The notes: generated by a model from the sequence alone, not told the origin. Counted from the first letter of the stretch, positions 1-10,779 are shown. The stretch: 64,000 nucleotides of DNA from Modicisalibacter ilicicola DSM 19980 (GCF_900128925.1 NZ_FQUJ01000003.1:330940-394939), one strand, 5' to 3'. Program-made: numbers and translations.

Positions 1-1130
1 GAGGCCAGGGTGATGTAGCCGTTCCTGGTGATCACCCAGCGTGCCGGGCGCAGGCCGTTGCGATCGAGCATGCACACCGCATTGCGGCCGTCGGTCATCA
101 CCAGGCCCGCCGGCCCGTCCCAGGCCTCCATGTGCATGGAGTTGTATTCGTAGAAGGCACGCAGGTCCCCATCCATGGTCTCGACGTTCTGCCAGGCCGG
201 CGGCACCATCATGCGAATGGCGTTGTACAGGTCCATGCCGCCGGTCAGCAGCACCTCGAGCATGTTGTCCATGCTCGACGAGTCGGACCCCCGGGTGTTG
301 ACGATCTCCTCGAGCTGGGTGATGTCGGGCAGCAACTCGCTGACGAAGTTCTCCTTGCGCGAGTTGGCCCAGCCGCGATTGGCCTCGATGGTATTGATCT
401 CGCCGTTGTGGGCCAGGAAGCGAAACGGCTGGGCCAGGGGCCAGCGCGGCGCGGTATTGGTCGAGAAGCGCTGATGGAAGACGCAGGTCGAGGTCTCGAG
501 ACGTGGATCGCCGAGGTCGTGATAGAAGGTCGGCAGGTCCACGGGCATCATCAGGCCCTTGTAGGAGAGGACTCGGGACGACAGGGAGCAGACATAGAAG
601 TCCTCTTCGTTCTTGAGCTTCTGCTCGGCAAGACGACGGGCCATGAACAGATCGACATTGAAAGCCGGGGCCGCCCGGTCGTCATCCGCTTCGACGAATA
701 TCTGGCGAATCCGCGGTAGGCACTCCAGCGCCATCGGGCCACAGACGCTGGGGTCGGTGGGCACGTCCCGCCAGCCGTGTACCGTCAGGCCGCGCTCGAC
801 AAGTTCGCCCTCGAGTGTCTCGCGGGCCCGGGCTTCCCGCTGATCGTCATCCGGAAAGAACACCACGCCGACGGCAAAGCGCTCGCCCAGCTCGACCCCC
901 AGGCCCTCCCGGGCCAGCTCGCGCATGAAGCCGGTGGGCATGGCGAACAGCAGGCCGCAACCGTCGCCGGTCTTGCCATCCGCCGCGATTCCGCCGCGGT
1001 GGGTCATGCAGGTCAAGGACTCGATGGCGGTTTTCAGCAGGTCGTGACTGGGCTCGCCTTGCATGTGAGCGATCAGGCCGAAGCCGCAGTTGTCACGAAA
1101 CTCGCCAGGCTGATGAAGACCTTTTCTCAT
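1..1130 (-). CDS. gltB: Glutamate synthase large subunit (N-terminal part, cut by window edge)
   Basis: This is the start of the large subunit of NADPH glutamate synthase, which makes two glutamates from 2-oxoglutarate and glutamine. About 376 codons are visible before the window ends, so only the glutaminase class II domain is covered. The motif [11 protein letters not shown] lies at residues 12-22. By family knowledge Cys15 should become the N-terminal nucleophile after removal of a short 14-residue propeptide. The segment [16 protein letters not shown] follows, as in known GltB. The ATG at 1130 has a GAGAGG ribosome site about 8 bases upstream, and no earlier in-frame ATG exists before a stop. 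It lies 197 bp downstream of aroB, as in other gammaproteobacteria, but without the damX-like SPOR gene often found between them. Confidence 0.95.
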   Translation of the reverse strand, partial: MRKGLHQPGEFRDNCGFGLIAHMQGEPSHDLLKTAIESLTCMTHRGGIAADGKTGDGCGLLFAMPTGFMRELAREGLGVELGERFAVGVVFFPDDDQREARARETLEGELVERGLTVHGWRDVPTDPSVCGPMALECLPRIRQIFVEADDDRAAPAFNVDLFMARRLAEQKLKNEEDFYVCSLSSRVLSYKGLMMPVDLPTFYHDLGDPRLETSTCVFHQRFSTNTAPRWPLAQPFRFLAHNGEINTIEANRGWANSRKENFVSELLPDITQLEEIVNTRGSDSSSMDNMLEVLLTGGMDLYNAIRMMVPPAWQNVETMDGDLRAFYEYNSMHMEAWDGPAGLVMTDGRNAVCMLDRNGLRPARWVITRNGYITLA

Positions 1131-1327
1131 GGGCGTGCCTCTCAAGCGTTCGAAAGTATCGGTAAGCCGAGCCGCTGCATGGGCGGCTGCGATCTTTTAT
1201 TATGCAATTCATGCATACGTCATGCGCGATAGACAAGATGAGGAAGATTACATCGACTGGGCACGCCAATGCAAAAGCCCTCACGCCCGTGGGGCCCTGG
1301 CGCCGCCGCAAGAGACTAGTCTAGCCG

Positions 1328-2434
1328 TCAGGCTCGGGAATAGCCTTCCAGAAAGGATTCGAGCAGTGCCGGTGGCGTATCGTCGTGCAGGCAGGCATCG
1401 CCGAGTGCCCGCAAGAGCACGAGGCGAATGCGGCTGTCGCGATTCTTCTTGTCCAGGCGCATGCGCTCGAGAAACGCCTTGGCATCCATGTTCGCCGGGG
1501 CGGCCAGGGGCAGGCCTGCCGACGCCAGCAGGGCGCTCACGCGCTCCACCTCGACCTCGGCCAGCCAGCCCAGTTGCCGGGAAAGCAGGGTCGCCATGTG
1601 CATGCCGGCCCCCACCGCCTCGCCATGCAGCCAGTAGCCATAACCTTGATGCGCCTCGATGGCGTGGCCGAAGGTATGGCCCAGGTTCAGCAGTGCGCGC
1701 ACCCCCTGCTCGGTCTCGTCCGCAGCGACGATCTCGGCCTTGGTGGCGCAACTGCGCAGGATGGCCTCGCTGAGGGACGTCTCGTCCAGCCCGCGCAGGG
1801 CAGCCATGTGGGTTTCCAGCCAGGCGAGAAAGTCGAGATCGCGGATCAGGGCGTACTTGATCACCTCGGCCAGCCCGGCGGTCAGTTCGCGACCGGGCAG
1901 GGTGGCGAGCGTGGCGGTGTCGATCACCACCGCTCGCGGCTGCCAGAACGCGCCGATCATGTTCTTGCCACGCGGGTGGTTCACCCCGGTCTTGCCGCCG
2001 ACCGAGGAGTCGACCTGGGAGAGCAGCGTGGTCGGCACCTGGATGAAGGCCACGCCCCGCTGATAGCAGGCCGCGGCGTAGCCGGTCATGTCCCCGATCA
2101 CGCCACCGCCCAGGGCGACGAGGGTGCATTGGCGATTGAACCCGGCCTCGAGCAGGGCATCCCAGATTCGCTCCACCGAGGCCAGGGTCTTGGTGTGTTC
2201 GCCATCCGGCAGGATCAGCTCGCGTACCTCGAGGTCATCGCCTAGCCCTTGCTTGAGCGATGCCAGATAGAGGGGTGCCACCGTCTCGTTGGTGACGATC
2301 AACACCTGCCGCCCGGCCAGGTAGGGCCGCAGCATCGCCGGGTCGCCGAGCACTTGCGAACCGATGTGGATGGGATAGCTGCGCTCCTCGAGAGCGACGT
2401 TCAGGGTTCGCGGCGGGGCTTGGCGCGCATTCAT
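1328..2434 (-). CDS. aroB: 3-dehydroquinate synthase
   Basis: AroB converts DAHP to 3-dehydroquinate in the cytoplasm, the second step of the shikimate pathway, using NAD and a divalent metal. The 368-residue protein has the usual family length. Visible hallmarks are the nucleotide-binding segment [13 protein letters not shown], the stretch [21 protein letters not shown], and the later A-E-V-I-K-Y and [11 protein letters not shown] segments that carry catalytic and metal-binding residues. It starts 4 bp after the aroK stop and is surely co-transcribed with it. The pair lies at the end of the pilM-Q operon, a standard gammaproteobacterial arrangement. Confidence 0.97.
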   Translation of the reverse strand: MNARQAPPRTLNVALEERSYPIHIGSQVLGDPAMLRPYLAGRQVLIVTNETVAPLYLASLKQGLGDDLEVRELILPDGEHTKTLASVERIWDALLEAGFNRQCTLVALGGGVIGDMTGYAAACYQRGVAFIQVPTTLLSQVDSSVGGKTGVNHPRGKNMIGAFWQPRAVVIDTATLATLPGRELTAGLAEVIKYALIRDLDFLAWLETHMAALRGLDETSLSEAILRSCATKAEIVAADETEQGVRALLNLGHTFGHAIEAHQGYGYWLHGEAVGAGMHMATLLSRQLGWLAEVEVERVSALLASAGLPLAAPANMDAKAFLERMRLDKKNRDSRIRLVLLRALGDACLHDDTPPALLESFLEGYSRA

Positions 2435-2438
2435 GGCT

Positions 2439-2981
2439 TCAGGCCTTGGTTTGCAGAGGGTCGATGAGGCGCGTCACGCGACGCAGTATGTCGTTGACCA
2501 CGGATTTGGGACCGCGGCGGTCGGTGCGTATCACCAGGTCGGCGGTGGCCCGGTAGAGCGGATCGCGCACCTCGAAGAGCCCGCGCAGTACCGCCTCGGG
2601 GTCCTTGTGGCGCAGCAGGGGGCGGTTGCGGTCCTTGGCGGTACGCCGCAACTGCTGTTCGACGGTGGCATACAGATAGATCACCGTGCCGCGCTCGCGC
2701 AGGGCCCGGCGGTTGGCTTCGCTGATGACCGCCCCGCCCCCGGTGGCCAGCACGATCTCTGGTCGCTGGGTCAGTTCCTCGATGATCTGTCTCTCACGCT
2801 CACGAAAGCCTTCTTCCCCCTCCACATCGAAGATCCAGGGGATGTCGGCGCCGCAGCGCCCCTGGATCTCGTGGTCGCTATCGACGAAATCGCGCTGCAA
2901 CTCGGCCGCCAGAAGGCGGCCGATGGTGCTTTTGCCGGCCCCCATGGGGCCGACCAGAAAGAGATTGGGAAAACCCTGCAT
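2439..2981 (-). CDS. aroK: Shikimate kinase
   Basis: AroK phosphorylates shikimate at the 3-hydroxyl with ATP, the fifth step of the shikimate pathway. The 180-aa protein has a P-loop near its start (G-P-M-G-A-G-K-S-T, residues 11-19). It also has the shikimate-binding D-S-D-x-x-I segment, where the usual D-T-D is D-S-D, and the A-T-G-G-G-A-V segment. Its ATG overlaps the pilQ stop as TGATG, so it is translationally coupled to the pilus operon, and aroB follows 4 bp later. The size and context (pilQ-aroK-aroB) fit AroK rather than AroL. Confidence 0.97.
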   Translation of the reverse strand: MQGFPNLFLVGPMGAGKSTIGRLLAAELQRDFVDSDHEIQGRCGADIPWIFDVEGEEGFRERERQIIEELTQRPEIVLATGGGAVISEANRRALRERGTVIYLYATVEQQLRRTAKDRNRPLLRHKDPEAVLRGLFEVRDPLYRATADLVIRTDRRGPKSVVNDILRRVTRLIDPLQTKA

Positions 2982-5080
2982 CAGCGAATCGCCAGTCTGT
3001 CCTCGATGATCTTCGGAGTGATGAAGACTAGCAATTCTACCTTCTGATTGCTCTGTTCGGTATAGCGGAATAGATGGCCCAGCACCGGGATGTCTCCCAG
3101 GAAGGGCGTCTTGAACAGGTTCTTCAGCTGCTCGGTGGTCAGGATGCCCCCCAGCACCACGGTTTCACCATTGCGCACCAGCACCTGGGTCTCGATCTCG
3201 TTGGTGTCGATGGCCGGCGCGCCGGCGAAGCTGGTATCGGCCACACTGTCCTTGTTGATGATCAGATCCATGATGATGCGATCATCCGGGGTGATCTGGG
3301 GCGTGACCGCCAGGGACAGCACGGCCTCCTTGAACTCGATGTTGGTGGCCCCGCTGGACGTGGCCTCCTGATAGGGGACCTCCTGGCCCTGCTTGATCAC
3401 GGCCTTCTTCTGGTTGGCGGTGATCACCTTGGGCTGGGAGATGGTCTGGCTCTTGCCTTCGCTTTCCAGGGCGCGCAGCTCCAGATCGAGCAGGATATCG
3501 CCGGAGAGATAGCCGAAGCTGAAGACGCTGCCAGGACTGAGGTCATCACCCAGATCCACCGAGAGCCCGCCGTTGGGCGCCTGGCCATTCGAGGCCCCGC
3601 TCAGGTCCAGGCTGCTGCCGTCACCCAGCACGCCGTTGACCGCGTCCGTGGAGGAGAGCCCCCAGTTGACCCCCAGTTCCCGGGCTGCGCTGTCCCGAGC
3701 GATGACGATGCGCGCCTCGATCTGGACCTGGCGCACCGGCACGTCCAGCCGGTCGAGGGTCAACTTGATCGCCTCGAGCTGTTCCGGGGTCTCCTGGATC
3801 AGCAGGGTATTGGTGCGCGCATCGACGCTCACCTTGCCCCGCTCGGAGAGCAGGCCCAGCCCCTCGGCGCCGCGCAGCAGTTCCGCGAGCTCATCGGCCT
3901 TGGCATAGCGCACCTGGAGATACTCGGTGGTGAGCGGCGCCAGCTCCTGCTTCTGGGCCTGGGTCTCGAACTCCAGGCGTTCCATGGCCGCCAGCTCCTC
4001 CGCCGGTGCCACCACCAGCACGTTGCCGGTCTTCCGGCTGGCCAGGCCGTGGCTCTTGAGCACCAGGTCCAGCGCCTGATCCCAGGGCACTTCCTGCAGG
4101 TTCAGCGTCACGCTGCCCTGGACGCTGTCCCGGGCCACCAGGTTGAGGCCGGTGAAGTCGGCGATGATCGCCAGCACCTCGCGCACCTCGATATCCTGGA
4201 AGTTGAGGGTGATGGGCTTGCCGGTATAGGGGAAGCGCTCACGCTCCTCGGCCTCGCGCTCGGCACGAGGCACGGGCTTGGCCTCGACCACCAGCTCGCG
4301 CCCGTTGAGCGTCGAGATCATGGCATAGTCGCCCTGGGTCTCGATCAGCAACTGGACGCCAGGGCCTTCCAGCTGCGGCACGATGCGCTGCATCGGCGTT
4401 CCGAAATCGCTGACATCAAGGATCTGGAAGAGCGAGGCCGGCAGGTTGGCATCGCCGAGGTCTGCCACGATGCGCCGGTCGCCGCGCTCCTCGACCCGGG
4501 CATCGACACCGCTTCGATCGAAGGTCACCGTCAGCCGGCTGGCGCCCTTGTCGCCCCGACGGAAGTCGATATCCTCGATGCGCGGCTCCAGCGACGCTGT
4601 CGAACGCGGGGTGGCGACCGGCTGCGGGTTGGCGACAGGCTGCGCGCTGGCAGGCTCGGGCCTGGCCTCGACGAGTGTCGGGGACGCCTGCTGGTCGGTC
4701 ACGCCGCCGCCCAGGGTGAGCACCAGGACGTTGCCCTGTTCGCGAATGGAGTAAGACAATGTGTCATCGAGCCCGAACACCAGACGGGTCCGCTTGCCGG
4801 ACTCCACGGCCACCAGGTGGTCGACACCGGCCAGGTCCAGATCGAAGCGTCGCCGGTCGATCGCACTCGCCGTTTCCAGGAGGTCGACGGTCAGGCGCGG
4901 CGGCGAATCGATGCGATAGCCGCGCACTTCGGGCAGCCCTCCCGAGAAGTGCAACAAGACCTCGAGTTCGTTCTCGCTGCGCTGGTCGAAATCGATGCCC
5001 ACCAGTGACGACTGGGCCAAGGCCGGCGCCGCGCCTCCAAGCAGCATCGTCGCCAACATCGTGCGAAAGAATTGTCTCAT
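2981..5080 (-). CDS. pilQ: Type IV pilus secretin PilQ
   Basis: PilQ forms the outer-membrane channel through which the type IV pilus exits. The 699-aa protein has a signal peptide (residues 1-22, ending A-L-A before Q-S-S). Two AMIN-type beta domains that bind peptidoglycan follow, then a secretin/TonB N-terminal domain near 280-345 and the C-terminal secretin domain containing V-P-Y-Q-E and V-V-L-G-G-I-L. An in-frame ATG exists 20 codons upstream. The ATG at 5080 was chosen because it follows a strong CAGGGGA ribosome site, begins the signal peptide directly, and leaves a clean 31-bp gap after pilP. It is the last gene of pilMNOPQ and overlaps aroK. Confidence 0.95.
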   Translation of the reverse strand: MRQFFRTMLATMLLGGAAPALAQSSLVGIDFDQRSENELEVLLHFSGGLPEVRGYRIDSPPRLTVDLLETASAIDRRRFDLDLAGVDHLVAVESGKRTRLVFGLDDTLSYSIREQGNVLVLTLGGGVTDQQASPTLVEARPEPASAQPVANPQPVATPRSTASLEPRIEDIDFRRGDKGASRLTVTFDRSGVDARVEERGDRRIVADLGDANLPASLFQILDVSDFGTPMQRIVPQLEGPGVQLLIETQGDYAMISTLNGRELVVEAKPVPRAEREAEERERFPYTGKPITLNFQDIEVREVLAIIADFTGLNLVARDSVQGSVTLNLQEVPWDQALDLVLKSHGLASRKTGNVLVVAPAEELAAMERLEFETQAQKQELAPLTTEYLQVRYAKADELAELLRGAEGLGLLSERGKVSVDARTNTLLIQETPEQLEAIKLTLDRLDVPVRQVQIEARIVIARDSAARELGVNWGLSSTDAVNGVLGDGSSLDLSGASNGQAPNGGLSVDLGDDLSPGSVFSFGYLSGDILLDLELRALESEGKSQTISQPKVITANQKKAVIKQGQEVPYQEATSSGATNIEFKEAVLSLAVTPQITPDDRIIMDLIINKDSVADTSFAGAPAIDTNEIETQVLVRNGETVVLGGILTTEQLKNLFKTPFLGDIPVLGHLFRYTEQSNQKVELLVFITPKIIEDRLAIR

Positions 5081-5111
5081 GTCATTCCCCTGTAACCTGC
5101 GTTCTGTCGCC

Positions 5112-5651
5112 TCAGCCTTGGCGCTTTTCTTCATCTTCATCGTTCAGTGCAATGGTGCGGCTGCGCTCGATCCAGCCACCCTGGCCATTCGGCACGATCT
5201 CCATGAGTTGCACGGAACGCTCATCGATACGGGTGATGCGTCCAAAATCGGTACCCAGATGCTCCCCGGGATGCAGACGATGCACTTCTCCCTCGGGGTC
5301 GCGGACCAGCACCGAAGCCCGGTCATCGATCCGCAGCGTGCCCAACAGGGTCAGCGACTCCAGGGCATAGGCTTCGAGAGGCTCCTTGCGGCGCTCGAAA
5401 TCCGGTGTCAGGGAGCTGTCGTCGACGGTGGCCTGTTCGGGTTCGGGCCGTTCCGGGACGAAGGGGCTTCGCCCGGCCGCCTGGTCGTAGGTCACCGGTC
5501 GGTATTCCGGCGCCTCGGGAAGCGGGGCGACCTGGCCGGTGGGCCGAGCCCGCAATTCCGCAAGCTGACGCTCGAGCGTCGGCAGATCACTGTCGCTGCA
5601 GCCGACCAGCATCAATGCCAACAGCGACCCAAGCACACGTCTTTCTCTCAT
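5112..5651 (-). CDS. pilP: Type IV pilus lipoprotein PilP
   Basis: PilP is the inner-membrane lipoprotein that links the PilNO dimer to the secretin PilQ across the periplasm. The 179-aa product begins with a lipoprotein signal ending L-V-G-C, so Cys18 should be lipidated. A proline- and glutamate-rich linker follows, then a compact C-terminal beta domain (about residues 90-165, with L-L-G-T-L-R-I-D-D and L-H-P-G-E-H-L-G-T). The start overlaps the pilO stop by ATGA. Family length is normal. The assignment rests on the lipobox, the domain order and the position between pilO and pilQ. Confidence 0.94.
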   Translation of the reverse strand: MRERRVLGSLLALMLVGCSDSDLPTLERQLAELRARPTGQVAPLPEAPEYRPVTYDQAAGRSPFVPERPEPEQATVDDSSLTPDFERRKEPLEAYALESLTLLGTLRIDDRASVLVRDPEGEVHRLHPGEHLGTDFGRITRIDERSVQLMEIVPNGQGGWIERSRTIALNDEDEEKRQG

Positions 5652-6262
5652 GGCTGGCTCTCCGAGCGGTGGTTGTAAGTCTTGGCCAGCATCGACAGAC
5701 GCAACGTATCCGTCTGCTCTGCCGGGACGAGCTTGAAATCGTGCAGGGTGACGATGCGCGGCAACCCCGCCACTCCCGAGAGGAAGGCAGCGATACGGTG
5801 ATAGTCGCCCTGGACCTGGATGTCGAACGGCTGCTCGGTGTAGAACTCCTGCGGCTTCGGTTCGAGCAGCCGGATGAAATCGATGGTCAACTGGTTGTCG
5901 TGCGCGGTGTCGCTGATGTTGTCGATCAATGCCGGGACTTCCACACCGGTGGGCAACATTTCCAGCAGCACGGCCATCCGCGCCTCGAGCTCTCCCATCT
6001 GCTTGCGCATCGTAGGCAGGCTGGCGGCCTGATAGGCCTTGCTTTCGTAGCGCTGGATCAGCTCGCGCTCTTCGCTCCGGGCGCGTTCGAGCAGCTCGGC
6101 TCTGGGGGCTGCCACGTACCAGTTCATGGCCCAGAAGAGCCCCCCCAGCACCAGCAGATGGCAGATCACCTTCAGCGATATCGGCCAGGTACCGGCTTCC
6201 CGCACATCCAGTTCACGCCAGTCGAGATCGCGTAACCGCTGCAATTCCGCCTTGAGTGTCAT
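5648..6262 (-). CDS. pilO: Type IV pilus inner-membrane protein PilO
   Basis: PilO is a bitopic inner-membrane protein that pairs with PilN and anchors the pilus alignment complex. The 204-aa protein has a short cytoplasmic N-terminus, one membrane segment at roughly residues 30-50 (L-L-V-L-G-G-L-F-W-A-M-N-W), a coiled-coil stretch from about 55 to 105 and a periplasmic ferredoxin-like C-terminal domain with the P-L-E/P-K-P-Q type segment. It overlaps both neighbours by 4 bp (ATGA with pilN and with pilP), so translation of pilM through pilP is tightly coupled. Confidence 0.94.
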   Translation of the reverse strand: MTLKAELQRLRDLDWRELDVREAGTWPISLKVICHLLVLGGLFWAMNWYVAAPRAELLERARSEERELIQRYESKAYQAASLPTMRKQMGELEARMAVLLEMLPTGVEVPALIDNISDTAHDNQLTIDFIRLLEPKPQEFYTEQPFDIQVQGDYHRIAAFLSGVAGLPRIVTLHDFKLVPAEQTDTLRLSMLAKTYNHRSESQP

Positions 6263-6846
6263 GGTGTGCTCTCCTTCTTGGTCTGGCTGGCCTGGCCAGC
6301 GACGGATCCGGGCAATATCTCCATGACGCTCATCCCGAAGCGCCGGGTGGTTCCGGACTCTTCGGCCTGCACCTCGGAGAGCAGGGGAACCTCGAACACC
6401 TCGGTGGCCTCGATGGCCCGCAATTGATCGGATACCTGGCGGTTGGTGTCGGCCCGGCCGATGAAGCGCAACTGGTTCTGCTGGCGCGTCAACTCGGTGT
6501 AATGCACGCCCTCCCCCAGGCTGTAGACCAACTGGTTGAACACGCGCACCGTCTGGGGGCGACTGAACTGCAGTTCGCGAATCAGCTTGATCTGGGTCAG
6601 CATTCGCTCCCGCAACTCCTGATACTTGCGAATCTCTTCGATGTCCTTGTCGAGGATCTGCATCTGGGCCTCGATGAACTGGTTACGCTCGCGCTGCACG
6701 TCCAGCGCCTGCTGATAGAACTGCGTCAGCCCCCAGCCTCCGGCGATCCCCATCAGGGCCGCCAGCCCCACCCCGACCAGGAAGCGGCGATGACGTTTTT
6801 CTCGCTGCGCCTCGCGCCAGGGCAGCAGGTTGATTTCGATACTCAT
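6259..6846 (-). CDS. pilN: Type IV pilus inner-membrane protein PilN
   Basis: PilN is the partner of PilO and contacts cytoplasmic PilM through its N-terminal tail. That tail motif, I-N-L-L-P-W-R, is visible at residues 5-11 and is diagnostic for the family. A single membrane helix follows near residues 24-42, then a coiled coil and a periplasmic domain. Its 195-aa length is normal. The ATG overlaps the pilM stop (ATGA), and the stop overlaps the pilO start in the same way. Confidence 0.95.
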   Translation of the reverse strand: MSIEINLLPWREAQREKRHRRFLVGVGLAALMGIAGGWGLTQFYQQALDVQRERNQFIEAQMQILDKDIEEIRKYQELRERMLTQIKLIRELQFSRPQTVRVFNQLVYSLGEGVHYTELTRQQNQLRFIGRADTNRQVSDQLRAIEATEVFEVPLLSEVQAEESGTTRRFGMSVMEILPGSVAGQASQTKKESTP

Positions 6847-7907
6847 GAGCGAGACCTCATGGCCAGGCCACAGGCCGTCAGCATGGCCGGGGCATCATTG
6901 GTCAGGGTCGAGGCATTGACCCGGGAATTGATCGTCATGCGTGCGAAGGGATCGGCGATCTCCACGCTCATGCCGCTACTGGCGGCGAGCTTCTCGCTGA
7001 GTCCCGGTACCAGGCAGGAACCGCCGGCGAGGATCAGTCGCGTGACCTCGGGGTTGCGTCCGGCGGTGTAATAGAGTTGCAGGGACCTGCCGATCTGCTG
7101 GATCAGGGTATCGATGAAGGGGGTCAGCACATGGTCCTCGTAATCCTCGGGCAGGCCGCCGCGCTTCTTGGACAGCCCCGCCTCTTCCAGACTCAGGCCA
7201 TAACGCTCCCGGATGTCCTCGGTCAGCTTGCGCCCGCCGAAGACCGTGTCCCGGCTATAGATGGTGCGTCCCCGCTGCAGGACATGGAAGGCGTTCATCG
7301 TGGCGCCGATGTCGACCAGGGCGACACACTCATCCTCGTCGCCGGAAAGCCCGAACTGGTGGCTCAGTTCACCGAAGACCCGCTCCGTGGCAAAGGTCTC
7401 GATCTCCACCGCCGTCGGCTCGAGCCCCGCCTGAAGGACGGCGTCGGTAAGCTGACCCACCTCCTGCTGTCGACAGGCGACCAGCAGCACATCCTGCTGA
7501 TCGGGATAGCGGACGTTGGCCCCCAGACGCTGAAAATCGAAGGCGACTTCGTTGAATGGGAAAGGAATGTGCCGGTCGGACTCGAGTTGAATCCGCGCCT
7601 CGATTTCCTCGTCACTCAACGATGACGGCAGTATCAGCGTCTTGGTGATGGCCGCATTGGGAGGAATCGCCACGACGGCGTGGCGACTGTGAGGGCGGGC
7701 CTGGTCGACGGCACGACCGATGGCCTCCACCACCTCCTCCATGTTGCGGATGCGGCGCTCGACCACGGCCCCCTCGCGCAGTGGGCGCACGGCATAGCTT
7801 TCGACGTGGTAGTGCTGCCCACGACGCCTGAGTTCGATCAGCTTGACCGTTGCCGAGGTGATATCGACACCGACGAGCCCCTTGGCGGACGCATTTAGCC
7901 CTAGCAA
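6843..7907 (-). CDS. pilM: Type IV pilus assembly ATPase-like protein PilM
   Basis: PilM is an actin-like (FtsA/MreB fold) cytoplasmic protein that binds ATP and the PilN tail to organise the pilus base. The start is decided by context. A longer frame opens upstream, but TTG at 7907 lies about 7 bases after an AGGGG ribosome site. It gives a 354-aa protein whose N-terminus (M-L-G-L-N-A-S-A-K-G-L-V-G-V-D-I) matches the normal PilM beginning, so a TTG start is the best call. The first phosphate-binding segment V-G-V-D-I-T-S-A-T-V-K-L and the second, D-I-G-A-T-M-N-A-F, are visible. It is the first gene of pilMNOPQ and is divergent from mrcA. Confidence 0.93.
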   Translation of the reverse strand: MLGLNASAKGLVGVDITSATVKLIELRRRGQHYHVESYAVRPLREGAVVERRIRNMEEVVEAIGRAVDQARPHSRHAVVAIPPNAAITKTLILPSSLSDEEIEARIQLESDRHIPFPFNEVAFDFQRLGANVRYPDQQDVLLVACRQQEVGQLTDAVLQAGLEPTAVEIETFATERVFGELSHQFGLSGDEDECVALVDIGATMNAFHVLQRGRTIYSRDTVFGGRKLTEDIRERYGLSLEEAGLSKKRGGLPEDYEDHVLTPFIDTLIQQIGRSLQLYYTAGRNPEVTRLILAGGSCLVPGLSEKLAASSGMSVEIADPFARMTINSRVNASTLTNDAPAMLTACGLAMRSRS

Positions 7908-8073
7908 TGTATGGCCCCTATGCACGTTGCGGTTGTTCGTTTGTCTCTTTATCGGCCCGTGCAGAAAAATCATTAATGCTGTCGATGTACATAGGCACCT
8001 GCCCTGCCTGAACTTTCACACTTCTTCCTCTCAAGGAGTCGACGAGACTGGTTTCCGCATCGCCAGCTTTCTA

Positions 8074-8079
8074 TATAAT
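8074..8079 (+). promoter_or_regulatory. Probable -10 box for mrcA
   Basis: A perfect TATAAT lies 113 bp before the mrcA start, in the 285-bp divergent space between pilM and mrcA. The best -35 candidate is TTTCCG at 8052-8057, with a 16-bp spacer and only partial consensus match. No clear pilM promoter was seen on the other strand. Confidence 0.45.
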
Positions 8080-8192
8080 GCGCAGTTCAGAATACCTGGC
8101 TGGACATACCCGCTTTACGATTGCCCGGCACGGGGGTCGTTCGCCGCTTCACCGCTCGGTCGCCATTCGATTACCACGGATATCGCCATTTC

Positions 8193-10718
8193 ATGAAGTT
8201 TTTCAGACGCCTGCTTTCCTCGACCCTGTGGCTCTTGCTTTCCCTTGGCGCCGCTAGCGTGCTGGCGGTGATCGGGGCTGCGTTGTACTTCGCCCCAGGC
8301 CTGCCGGATGTGCGCCAGTTGCAGGATTACGAGCTGCAGACGCCGCTGCGCATCTACACCCGGGACGAGAAGCTGATCGGCGAATTCGGAGAGGAGCGGC
8401 GCACCCCGGTCACCTACGAGGCCATCCCCCGGGACATGGTCCAGGCGTTCCTGGCGGCGGAAGATGCCAGCTATTTCGACCACCCCGGTGTCGACCCCAA
8501 GGGCCTCGCTCGGGCGGCATTCGAGTTGATCGCCAGTGGCGGTGACATTCAGTCCGGCGGCAGCACCATCACCATGCAGGTGGCCCGCAACTACCTGCTG
8601 ACCCTGGATCGCACCTTTACCCGCAAGATTCGCGAGATCCTCCTGGCCCTGCAGATGGAGCAGATTCTCAGCAAGGAGGAAATCTTCGAACTCTACGTCA
8701 ACAAGATCTTCCTGGGGCATCGCGCCTACGGCATCGCCGCTGCCGCGGAGACCTATTACGACAAGCCTCTGGAGGCGCTGACCCTGGCCGAAAAGGCCAT
8801 GATCGCGGGGCTTCCCAAGGCGCCCTCGACCTTCAATCCCCTGGCCAACCCCGAGCGCTCGCTGATCCGCCGCAACTGGATCCTCTACCGCATGCGTGAA
8901 CTGGACTACATCGATAGGGCCAGCTACGAGGAAGCGGTCCAGGCACCGCTGACGGCACGTCGCTACACGGCCCAGGTCGAGGTCGAAGCCTCCTATATCG
9001 CCGAGATGGCGCGACAGTTTGCCGTCGAGCGCTTCGCCGATGATGCCTATACCGGCGGCTACAGGCTCTATACCACCCTCGACAGCCAACTGCAGGAGCA
9101 GGCCCGCGAGGCACTGGTGAAGGGATTGATCGACTACGACACCCGGCACGGCTGGCGCGGCGCCGAGCAGACCGACATCCCGCCGAGCCTGGTCGAAGCC
9201 CAGGATCAGACTCAGCGCGAGGGTCTCGAGGAAGAGCTTTCCGCATCGCCGGAAATCATGGAGACCGCACGTCAGGCCGCCCAGAGCAGCGAGGCAAAGG
9301 TCAGCGGTATCGAGGGTGATGTCAGCAACTGGCTCAAGGTGCTGGATCGCACGCCGGTCATGGGGCCGTTGCAGCCCGCGATCGTGGCATCCACCGATGG
9401 TCAGCAGATGCAGGTACTGACCCGCGATGCCGACCTGGTCACCCTGGAGTGGGAGGCCCTGAAGTGGGCGCGGGAATACCGTAGCCCCGAGTGGCGCGGC
9501 GAGGAACCCACTAGCGCCGAACAGATCGCCAGCCCGGGTTCGCTGGTACGCATACTGCGCGACGACGAGGGCGACTGGCGTCTTTCCCAGCGCCCCGGGA
9601 TCGAGGGCGCGATCGTCGTGCTCGACCCCCGAACCGGAGCCATCCGGGCGCTGCAGGGTGGCTTCAGTTTCGCCCAGAGCAAGTTCAATCGCGCCACCCA
9701 GGCCAACCGCCAGGCCGGCTCCATCTTCAAGCCTTTCATCTACCTGGCCGCACTGCAGGAAGGTGACATGACCGCCGCCACGGTCGTCAACGATGCACCG
9801 GTGGTGATGAGCGACGTGAGCGGCGATTGGCGTCCGGGCAATTCCGAGGGTGAGTTCCGCGGGCCGACCCGATTGCGCGTCGGTCTCTACCGGTCGCGCA
9901 ATCTGGTGACCATTCGCGTGCTGCAGGCCCTGGGACTGGAAAATGCCCGAGAATTCCTCGAACGCTTCGGCTTTGCCGAGGGACGCCTGCCCCAGGGGCT
10001 CTCCCTGGCCCTGGGTAGCGCTTCACTGACCCCGCTGGAGATGGCCAACGCCTATGCCGTGCTGGCCAACGGAGGCTTCAAGGTGACCCCCTGGTACATC
10101 GAACGGGTCCTGCATGTCGGCGAGGAAGCGCCGCTGGCCGAGTCCACGCCGCAGGTCGCCTGCCCCTCCTGCCCCGAGGGCGCCGGCGAAACCCGCATCG
10201 ACGACAGGACCTATCCGCTGGCCAAGCGAGTCGTCGACCCGCAGGTACTCTATATCCTGCGCGACATGATGCGCGACGTCATCGAGCGCGGCACCGGTCG
10301 CGCCGCCCTCGACCTGAACCGCAGCGATATCGTCGGCAAGACAGGCACCACCAACGAGCAGCGCGATGCCTGGTTCTCGGGCTTCAACAGCGACCTGGTG
10401 GCCACGGTGTGGGTCGGCAAGGACAGCAACGAGAGTACCGGCGAGTACGGTGCCCAGGCCGCGCTGCCGATCTGGAAGGATTTCATGCGCAACGCGCTGG
10501 AGGGCAAGCCGGAGAGCATCCCCGAGCGCCCCGAAGGCATCGTCACCGAACGCATCGACCCGGAGACCGGACGCCTGCTGCACGACGATCAGCCGGGTGG
10601 CATCGAGGAGCTGTTCCGGGAAGGCAATCTGCCCGACTTCGAGCCCAGACGCATTCAGCGCGAACTGGAAGATCGCAGCGGTTCACAGGGCACCGGCACC
10701 TACGAAGCGATCTTCTGA
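8193..10718 (+). CDS. mrcA: Penicillin-binding protein 1A (bifunctional peptidoglycan synthase)
   Basis: This class A enzyme polymerises glycan chains and crosslinks peptides in the periplasm. The 841-aa protein has an N-terminal membrane anchor (about residues 9-34). The glycosyltransferase 51 domain follows, with catalytic Glu90 in E-D-A-S-Y-F-D-H-P-G and the G-G-S-T-I-T-M-Q motif near 122-129. An OB-like insert comes next, and then the transpeptidase domain with Ser510 in S-I-F-K, S-R-N at 568-570 and K-T-G-T at 716-719. An in-frame start lies 24 codons upstream, but the ATG at 8193 gives the typical N-terminus. It is divergent from pilM, the classic position of ponA in gammaproteobacteria. 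Confidence 0.96.
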   Translation: MKFFRRLLSSTLWLLLSLGAASVLAVIGAALYFAPGLPDVRQLQDYELQTPLRIYTRDEKLIGEFGEERRTPVTYEAIPRDMVQAFLAAEDASYFDHPGVDPKGLARAAFELIASGGDIQSGGSTITMQVARNYLLTLDRTFTRKIREILLALQMEQILSKEEIFELYVNKIFLGHRAYGIAAAAETYYDKPLEALTLAEKAMIAGLPKAPSTFNPLANPERSLIRRNWILYRMRELDYIDRASYEEAVQAPLTARRYTAQVEVEASYIAEMARQFAVERFADDAYTGGYRLYTTLDSQLQEQAREALVKGLIDYDTRHGWRGAEQTDIPPSLVEAQDQTQREGLEEELSASPEIMETARQAAQSSEAKVSGIEGDVSNWLKVLDRTPVMGPLQPAIVASTDGQQMQVLTRDADLVTLEWEALKWAREYRSPEWRGEEPTSAEQIASPGSLVRILRDDEGDWRLSQRPGIEGAIVVLDPRTGAIRALQGGFSFAQSKFNRATQANRQAGSIFKPFIYLAALQEGDMTAATVVNDAPVVMSDVSGDWRPGNSEGEFRGPTRLRVGLYRSRNLVTIRVLQALGLENAREFLERFGFAEGRLPQGLSLALGSASLTPLEMANAYAVLANGGFKVTPWYIERVLHVGEEAPLAESTPQVACPSCPEGAGETRIDDRTYPLAKRVVDPQVLYILRDMMRDVIERGTGRAALDLNRSDIVGKTGTTNEQRDAWFSGFNSDLVATVWVGKDSNESTGEYGAQAALPIWKDFMRNALEGKPESIPERPEGIVTERIDPETGRLLHDDQPGGIEELFREGNLPDFEPRRIQRELEDRSGSQGTGTYEAIF

Positions 10719-10779
10719 CACCCGGCAAGCTGGTGAGGGTGCCGTGTCGCCCTGCCGGCTTCGCCACCTCCCCCTCCCC

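Noticed and set aside
3074-5008. A 644-codon open frame opposite pilQ
   Set aside because: It is antisense to a well-supported secretin gene, with a His/Gln/Leu-rich composition typical of reversed GC-rich coding DNA.
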